Below are positions 57,573 to 64,000 of a stretch of 64,000 bases of DNA, piece by piece; the stretch's first letter is position 1; the number at the start of each line of letters is the position of its first letter. Source of the DNA: Bilabrum cf. latius. Its lineage: Eukaryota; Bigyra: Bicosoecida; Bigyra; Bicosoecida. The stretch spans positions 868,001 through 932,000 of the forward strand of contig OZ237756.1 in assembly GCA_965178125.1 (NCBI GenBank). Reading direction: 5' to 3'. Position numbers and translations under genes: made by a program. A model generated the notes under the pieces. That model ran no database searches. It worked only from the letters and a program-made list of their open reading frames with translations, and was not told the origin of the DNA.

Positions 57573-59938
57573 TCAACTCCTCCGTCGGTTGCCCCTTCGC
57601 CTTGGCCTTGCTTGGCTTGCATTGCCCTCTTCCTCGTCCACGCCGCTCCCCGCCCCATCCTCTCCTTCCGCCGCCTCCTCCGGGATGTCCTCGTCCTCCG
57701 CCTCCATGATCGCCTCCACGTATTGCGCCTTCCTCGTGAGCCCTTTCCGACTCACCCCCCTCTCGTCGCATAAAGCCTTGAGCTCGACCGCTTTGAGGCC
57801 CATGAGCTCCTCCTGGCGAGCCTCGGGATCGTATGCCTCTAACCCATCTGGCATCGGCTGCTCGGACGCCTCGCCGCCAGCGCCATCTTCGCCGCCGCTG
57901 GCAGCAGCGGGGCTTGCGTCGCTCTCATCATCTGCGGCAGATGAGTCCCTTCCATTAGCGCTTCCTTTGGAGCTAGGAGATGCACTGGCCTCGGTTGCCA
58001 CCCCGGGCACCACTTCCGCATCGGCGAGGTCTTGCGCAATCTGTGCGGGTCTGGTCCTGGATTTGGTCCGGGCATCCCCCTCCCTCACCGGCATGATCGG
58101 CTTGGTCCTGGGGAGCTGGCTGTATGCGAAGATGCCAACAAACGTCACCACAGCTGCCGCGATCTGCAGCGGGGGCATCTCGTGTCCGAACAGAGCCACG
58201 GACAGCACCATCGTGAGTACTTTGCGCGCGGTTAGCACGAGCGAGATGACCATGGCATCCGCGTTCGCCACCAGAGTCTGCACCCCCAGGATGCACATCA
58301 CCTGCGACAGGCCGTTCAGAAGCACAAACAGGCCAAGGAGAGGCAGGCTGCCCGCCCACTGCCCCACTCTCTATAGCCCACCCGTATCGCTGTTCTTGGC
58401 GGTATCGATCCCGCGCGCGTACCACTGCAACCACCCGGGCAGCGCCGCCCCGCAGCCCACGCCCGCTGCAGTCCCCCCGACCTGGCAGGCAGTGGGAGCA
58501 TCGGCGCCCGCCCACAGCTCCACCTTGCTCTCCAGCCCGAGCCGCGCAGGGCTCGTGTTGTTCCACGCGGCGAGGTTGAACCCGACCTCCATGTCTTCCT
58601 GCCCCGATGCCGGCGGGGCATCGTCACCGGAGACATCGCCGAACACAGCCCACAAGTCGCCCGCCCAGACGGCCGGCGAGACTGCACCGCCCAGCGTGTA
58701 GCTGTCGGGGTGGTTCTGCAGCAGGCGCCTCGCGGTCTTCTGGATGGCTTGTTCCCTGAGGCTCGAGTGCACAGGCAGAGAGGCGTCCAAAGCGGTAGCG
58801 TCCAAAGCGGCGCTATCCCCCAAGTGGTCCTCGTCGTGGCCCTACAGCCCCAGGGTAGCGATATTCCGCATGTGCGCGGCGACCTTCTCCCCCTGCGGCT
58901 TGAGATCCTCGAGCGTCCAGACCAGCAGCGGCAGCAGGCAAAGAGCGTGCGTCCAGAAGGTGGCCTGCTCCGGCCTGCCCCTAAACCGCTTGTTGGTCTC
59001 CCCTTGCATGTGGGTCAGGAAGGAGCCCAGCATCGAGGCAGCAACCAGGCACAGAGCACCGCGCTGACCCCACGCACTGCTCAGGACGTCCTATGGGGTC
59101 AGATCCGAGGCCCAAGCAAATACGGCTCCGAGTCCGTCGGCGCCATCGTCGCCAGCCGCGACGTCGCCTCGGTCACCCCCAGCGGTCCTGCTGATGGCAA
59201 AAGTGGCAGCCCCGGCGAATACCACGAAGGAGGCGACGGCCTGCTGTAGGGTGTAGCGCTTCCTGAACACGAGTGCCCCGATGGCCAGCGTGGTGACGAT
59301 GTGTGACGATCGGATGACAACGTTGAGAGTCTGGTCCACCTTGGGGAACTAAAAGGCGAGGTTGTTGAGCGCGCTCATGGGCAAGAAGATCATCACGTGG
59401 ATGACGTATTCCGATAGAGGCACTTGCGGCAGCTGCAGGTAGGGGAGGGGGACGGGGAGCCCGGGAATCCACGCGCCGAACTGCGAGAGACACGTGGATG
59501 GATCAGATCGCGTGTCAGGTTGGCGAGGAGCTCGTATGGAGGCATCGATGCTGTCCAGACAAATGAAGCAATTAGTAGTATATGTTGAATTCTAAATGTT
59601 TCGCTGCACGAGTGGCGGCAGCCTCTCACTCCGATTGCGTACGGCAGCAAGCACAGCACGACACACGAGTACTGGATAGTCGTGAGGAGCAGTCCCGCCC
59701 CAGGGTCCGCAAATAGCAACGAAATATCATCAGTTCCACCGGAGGCAGTTTTCACGTTTCCTCTGCGGATCTACTAGAGCGTTCTCAGGTATACAGGCAA
59801 AATGTGATCCAGTGTTCTGATACCAATCATTACCTTGATACCTAGGACTCACTCCGTGACGAGCTCCAGGAACACATTGTTAATAATGCATCCACCCAAT
59901 GTGAGCAACAAACCCACGTACAGCCCCGCGGCTGGCAT
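57573..59938 (-). CDS. SLC35B4-like nucleotide-sugar transporter with C-terminal SAP-like segment
   Basis: Exons 59853-59938, 59630-59762 and 57573-59480; donors GTGAGT and GTGAGA, acceptors CCGCAG and TCGCAG; TGA at 57573-57575; 708 codons. The start (GLLLTLGGCIINNVFLELV) and NNLAF-Q-FPKVDQTLNVVIRSS, FRKRYTLQQAVASFVVFAGA, MQGETNKRF...ATFWTHALCLLPL and SLVLTARKVLTMVLSVALFG fit the UAA/SLC35B family (UDP-GlcNAc/UDP-xylose carriers, SLC35B4/YEA4), about eight to ten membrane spans. TAG is read as Gln at 59349, 59091, 58842, 58371. Two oddities: a luminal-looking insert of ~150 residues between 58370 and 58840, and a cytosolic tail with LMGLKAVELKALCDERGVSR-KGLTRKAQYVEAI, which resembles a SAP helix-extension-helix motif. 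The transporter call is firm, the SAP call moderate. Confidence 0.87.
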
Positions 59939-60108
59939 CGTGCAAAATACTTGCCGATGGCCGACCAACGGCTCGTTGCTTTTCCGGTTTGCCGAATCGA
60001 AAATGCGAGGAGGTTAGCACCGTTCTTACACAGCGATAAGACAGGTTTGGTTGCAACATATTGTAGTCAATTGAATAAACGGTATTAAAGTGAACCAATC
60101 GGCTACCT
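59939..60108. promoter_or_regulatory. Compact bidirectional promoter region
   Basis: Only 170 bp separate the start codons of the sugar transporter (minus) and the CoaE-Nudix gene (plus), so a shared regulatory region is expected. No named motif was identified. Confidence 0.5.
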
Positions 60109-62503
60109 ATGCCATCGTGGGACTTGATTATTATTACTGGGCACGGTAAGCTGCGATTGGTTCCGTCATTTCGTCGCTGCTCTCGGGAAGTTATGCAGCA
60201 TTTTGATACCGCCTTCCATGCGATTGTATATAGCCTGGGTAACCTGATTTGTACTGCATCGCGCAGTGGCAGGGGGTAAGACGACAATAGGTCGAATCCT
60301 GACGAGAGATGGGTACGTCGTGATTGACGCCGAAAAGGTCAAGAGTCAGGTAATACGAGACGAAAAAGACCCCAAAATAACTCGTAAAGTAGCGCAACTG
60401 GCTGGATATGAATCGATTGGGGTAAGTGGCAGGGTTTCAATCGATGTAATCAAGTCGAAAATACAGAGGGACCCAGAGCTCAGACGGCGCCTAGAAAAGC
60501 TCTTTTGGAAAGCAGTTGAAGCGCGGATCAGGGGGACATTGGACGCACTTGAGCGTGGGGATACAGAGGCCGCGGGAACCTACGTAGAGGGGGGTAGGGT
60601 GGTTGTGCAGGCAGCAGCGAAGAGCGGCAGGCGCCTGCTGTTCGTCCAGGCCAAGCATCTCCTCCGACTGGGCTGGCAGCGGCGGCTGGCCGTCAGGGAA
60701 GTGTGGGCCGCTTGGTGTCCCCGGCGTGAAGCCATTCGCCGCATCATGATCAAGGGGTAGGGTGGTGTGACGAGCGAGCGCGCTGCTCGCCTGCTCGATG
60801 ACGGCCCCTCTCCGTCCGAGTCTGCGGCCGCCGCGCACGTGGTCATCGGCACGCACGCCTTCGAGGGGACAGAGGCGCTGAGGGGAGTGGTGCTGCAGGA
60901 GGCGGGAAAGAGAGCCAAGGGGGGGTGGCACCAGGGGGGTGCGGGAGAGGGCGAGGGCGGGGCTGGGGCTGGGGTTACGGGAGAGATAGAATCAGGCGAG
61001 GGCATGAAGGGAGAGGGCAGGGCGGGAGCCGGGACGGGAGGCAGCAGCGGGAGCACTGCAGGGGCCAGCACGGCCAGCACAGAGGCAGTGGTATCGGGAA
61101 CAGCCTAGGGAACAAGCCAGGGAACTGCAAGGGCAGGTGCCGTAGAGTCTGGGGGCGCGTTGGTGCTGGGCGCCGCGCCGTGGTACGACCCCACGGGGTA
61201 TGATTCCCATGGAGGCGACGCCGCGGAGACGAGCGAGGCAGTCTCCTCGGACGAGTCCGTGCTGCTGGTAGACCGGAACAACAGGCCCGTGGGTCCCATC
61301 CCGCGGTCCCGCATGCGCCAGGAGAACCTGTGGCACCGTGCCAGCTTCGTGTTCATCCGCACGGGGATCGGTCTCCTGCTGGTGCAGCTCCGATCGAGGG
61401 GCAAAGACTACTGCCCCTCGCACTTCGACACCTCCACCGGTGGAGTGGTGGGCGCAAACGAGGCCGATGACATGGATGGGTCAGCGGCCAGGGAGGTGGC
61501 CGAGGAGGTGGGCATCCTGGTGGAGGCGCCGGCATGGCGGGGGGACGCGCTGCCCAGTGCATCAGAGAGGGCGGGCGATGACGCTGCAAGTGCGAGTAGC
61601 GGGCACGACGAAGCCCGCGATGCACCTAGCGCTAGCACTGGCGAGTCCAAACAATCCACTGCTGTGGCACCACGGGCAGAGGAAGGCGCGGGTGGGCTGG
61701 AGACATCCGTGCTAGGACTGTCAGAGGGAGGGCGCGCGGGGGATGGTAGCAGGGGCCCTCATGGGGAGGGTCTCATGTCTGTCTCCGCGGTGGGGGGTGC
61801 TGGGGGGCAGGATGGGGCAGCGGGGGGGGATTTCCCCCGACCCGTGCGCGGCGCCCGTCTGTCGTTCATGGGTTGGACCAGGTACGAGGACGAGAGAGCG
61901 AGGTGCTGGTGCGCCGTGTATGACCTGAGAGTACCCTCTTAGCCGCGGCTGCAGCTGCAGGCCAGTGAGGTGGAGGACGCACGGTGGGTGTCTCTGGAGG
62001 AGATCCGTCGAGGTCGCAAGGCGGGGCAGAGGTGGACCCCTGACGGGACAGAGGTGCTAGGGAGGTATGTGAGGGCAATGGGGGGAGACCTCAGCAGGGA
62101 TCACGCGCCCGCGCCGGTGGGATCGTGTGAGATGCTCAGGCTGGGACCGGGAGCGGACGGCGGCGAGGGTGCGAGCTGGGCTGCGAGCACTCTGCCGGGA
62201 GATTGCAGCAAGGGCGGTGGATCGGATGGGGGTCATCGTGCGGGAGAAAGCGCCGGAGACTCGCAGGAGAGTGGGAAGGATTCGGCGATTCGGTGGGGGC
62301 GGCTGGCGGGACTAGCGGTGGGGCTGGCTGGATCATCTGTGCTGCTGCACTACATGCGCGACCATTGGAAACCGAAGGGGGGTGGTTTGGCGGGGCGAGT
62401 GTACGACGCCTGTGCCATGCCTGGACAAGCCACTGTGAAGGGTGCTATGGCTGCGAAGCAAGCAGCATTGCAGTTGACAGCCCGTGGAAGCAGGACAATG
62501 TGA
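60109..62503 (+). CDS. Dephospho-CoA kinase - Nudix hydrolase fusion with C-terminal membrane anchor
   Basis: Exons 60109-60145 and 60267-62503 (donor GTAAGC, acceptor CGCAG, phase 1); ATG 60109 to TGA 62501-62503; 757 residues. The splice rebuilds the P-loop IIITGHVAGGKTTIG. VVIDAEKVKSQVI, IQRDPELRRRLEKLFWKAVEARI and PRREAIRRIMIKG-Q-...ERAARLL, then AAHVVI, follow the CoaE/dephospho-CoA kinase order (last step of CoA synthesis). A Gly-rich linker leads to a Nudix domain: LLVDRNNRPVGPIPRSRMRQ, ENLWHRASFVFI, box GGVVGANEADDMDGSAAREV-AEEVGI (two residues longer than canonical), and after TAG 61940 PRLQLQASEVEDARWVSLEE, as in YfcD-type hydrolases. A long Ser/Gly insert interrupts the Nudix domain. 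LAGLAVGLAGSSVLLHYM near the end is a membrane span. TAG as Gln at 60758, 61106, 61940. Confidence 0.85.
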
Positions 62504-63320
62504 TCCGTTGCTTTAAAAACTCCGTTTTGAGATTTGTATGTCCTACGGATCCAGATACATCCGATATTGCACTCGATCCGGATTCCGGAGTCCAGAATGG
62601 ATCAGGTTTAGACCCCAGCCTGAGGGCCTGCTAAATCAATAGTTTCCTCTCGTCTACTGTGATTAATCAGCCTAAGATTCCCTTGTGCGCGTCTTTGCCC
62701 GCCCGTCTATGCCTTTCTGCCAGAATCATCAGGTTGGGTCACAAAACCCCTGGGCTACCGTCTGTGTTGCCTAGCATCGCGAGGTTTCCTCTGGCATGAC
62801 CCCCTACAGTTGCTCTATCTGAAGCATCGGCTGCGACTGAGCCGCCACGACTGTACTGGCCGGTGTGCATGTGCCGGGCAGGGTCAGCTGTTCGTTCGCG
62901 AACGTTCAGCTGATACTGGCGTGATCTTGTGATCGTCCGGCGAGGTGTCATTCCGGTTCGAGTCTACACTGGGGAAAGAGAGAGATCAGCCCCTGCGCTT
63001 GACAGGACTAGCAAAGAAATACAGAAGCCGCCTTAGCCAGTAGCTTTTGTCTCTCCCACCCACCCAAGACTCGGCCAAGGGGGAGGCAGCCAAGAGGGCT
63101 GCCTGGGGATGTAGTGATTTGTGTGAATTGATTGACCCATTGGCAGGGAGTCGTTTCTCTGAGACGACGGGGCGCACCGGCCGTGCCGGCAGGGTTGCGG
63201 GCCAGTGGACCAGGTGACTCCGAGGCGGGAGCCCACCCCAGGTCCTGTGCCCCGTCGCTCTCTTTCTCAGCACCATTAACTGGTGGGTCTACACATTTGT
63301 TAATGAACTCCGAGCAAGCA
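62504..63320. other. Intergenic with a duplicated ~80-bp segment
   Basis: 817 bp between the convergent ends of the CoaE-Nudix and ARM-RING genes. It contains a copy (62796-62877) of the sequence coding the ARM-RING tail. Short frames on both strands have no family support. Confidence 0.6.
62796..62877. repeat. Direct repeat, left copy (right copy 63373-63452)
   Basis: About 80 bp with roughly 90% identity, sharing the core GGCTGCGACTGAGCCGCCAC followed by GACTGTACTGGCCGGTGT. The right copy encodes part of the ARM-RING protein tail on the minus strand (TGQYSRGGSVAADSSDRATV); the left copy encodes the same peptide with one change but no RING upstream. Confidence 0.9.
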
Positions 63321-64000
63321 TTACAAGATCTGTCGCAGACTAAGCAGGACCTTACCTCTACTAACTTTGACGTGACCCCCCACAGTTGCTCTATCCGAAG
63401 AATCGGCTGCGACTGAGCCGCCACGACTGTACTGGCCGGTGTACATGCGCCGTCGCCGCCTACCCATGACCAGACCTGTACTATCACGAAGAATACGACG
63501 ACGACGGCCAAGCCGTGGAACCGCCAAGCCAACTGCTTCATCAGCCGCACCCCCAGCCTAACCCGAGTCCTGACGGGGCATCCTGCATATAGGGCACGTA
63601 CTTTCCCTACCCCTGTGCCTCTGCGCCTCAAACCACCCCTCAATGCAGTCCTTGTGGAACACATGCCCGCACTGCAGCGCCATAGGCTCGTGCTCACCCT
63701 CAGCATCCTTCACGTCATCTCCCAGACACACCAAGCACACACGATCATTATCGTCAGGGTCTCGCCCCTCATCCACCTCGCACGTGTCGGTGGTAGGCCC
63801 CACAAGCGCCCCGAGACAGGCCGCCCCGCCAGCAGCTGCTACTGCTTGCTTCAGCTCTTCTGACCCTGCAGCAATATTCCACAGGGCCCCAGCGGCCCAA
63901 GCTGACTCGATTCCCGCTCTCGATCTTTGCATAGCAACAAGTGCAGCCGGAACACCTGCATCGACAAGAGCTTGCTTGATGTCAACATACCCACGAGATA
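63321..64000 (-). CDS. ARM-repeat RING-H2 E3 ubiquitin ligase (5' part beyond window)
   Basis: The frame enters from the right edge with ARM repeats (DIKQALVDAGVPAALVAM, SAWAAGALWNIAAGSEELKQ), then an acidic linker and a RING-H2 domain: VCLVCLGDDVKD...EPMALQCGHVFHKDCIEGWF followed by STCPICRM, with all eight ligands present (C-C...C-H-H-C...C-C). It should act as an E3 ligase, ARM repeats binding the substrate. After the RING, TAG 63558-63560 is read as Gln and the frame runs on through a basic tail (GRRRRILRDS, MGRRRRRMYTGQYSRGG) to TAA 63321-63323. If TAG were a stop the protein would end at RQDSG. The ARM units resemble those of the kinase-ARM pair in this window. Confidence 0.83.

Noticed and set aside
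57589-58701. 370-codon plus-strand Ser/Pro-rich ORF
   Set aside because: Antisense to the transporter's membrane spans and acidic tail; composition is that of a shadow.
63008-63706. 232-codon minus-strand ORF with a hydrophobic segment
   Set aside because: It overlaps the ARM-RING gene in another frame and runs through the duplicated 80-bp repeat; no family support.
1-64000. tRNA, rRNA or CRISPR loci
   Set aside because: I saw no cloverleaf-like or rRNA-like stretch and no regularly spaced repeats with unique spacers; the repeats present are protein-coding or simple tandem arrays.

Overview
The window is nuclear DNA from a flagellated single-celled eukaryote (protist or alga). It is GC-rich and carries GT-AG introns, a 14-kb outer-arm axonemal dynein heavy chain, a nexin-dynein regulatory complex subunit (DRC2 type), a cullin, a fimbrin-like giant, a Golgi/ER nucleotide-sugar transporter and long Ala/Gly/Ser-rich linkers. 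The lineage cannot be named from the sequence alone.

The dominant signal is a changed genetic code. Almost every recognisable gene is cut by in-frame TAG codons, about 70 in total, while reading frame and homology run straight through them. At several sites TAG replaces a glutamine that is conserved in the family (dynein AAA4, serine racemase twice). At others it faces CAA or CAG in a paralogue or neighbouring repeat inside this window. TGA ends nearly all genes and TAA ends three; none needs TAG as a stop. I therefore read TAG as Gln throughout. Under the standard code these genes fall apart into dozens of false ORFs.

Layout. 1-3.4 kb: cullin (minus) whose C-terminal part runs into a 45-bp minisatellite. 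3.5-4.7 kb: AT-richer island with one unknown ORF. 4.8-7.8 kb: membrane-anchored alpha/beta-hydrolase-like protein (minus). 8.5-11.2 kb: TPR-like protein (plus). 11.5-12.4 kb: His/Cys-rich surface protein (minus). 13.1-15.0 kb: two-TM protein and two copies of a villin-headpiece module, one frameshifted. 15.0-22.3 kb: tandem pair of kinase-ARM-repeat genes (minus) with a retroelement relic between them. 22.6-23.1 kb: histone-fold protein (minus). 23.8-28.6 kb: 1,607-residue ANK/PH/IQ/WW/fimbrin protein (plus). 29.1-34.7 kb: ankyrin-pseudokinase (minus, eight exons). 35.0-37.3 kb: DRC2. 37.5-38.2 kb: DUF3253-like protein (plus). 38.4-52.8 kb: dynein heavy chain (minus). 53.1-54.4 kb: serine racemase/threonine dehydratase (plus). 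54.8-57.3 kb: coiled-coil protein (plus). 57.6-59.9 kb: SLC35B4-like transporter with a C-terminal SAP-like segment (minus). 60.1-62.5 kb: dephospho-CoA kinase fused to a Nudix hydrolase (plus). 63.3 kb to the edge: ARM-RING E3 ligase (minus, partial).

The introns I could place (12) all lie in the 5' part of their genes and are followed by very long single exons. Functional themes are the flagellar axoneme (dynein, DRC2), ubiquitin ligation (cullin, ARM-RING) and repeat-scaffold signalling (ARM and ANK kinases). The genes are not co-transcribed, and no operon logic is claimed.
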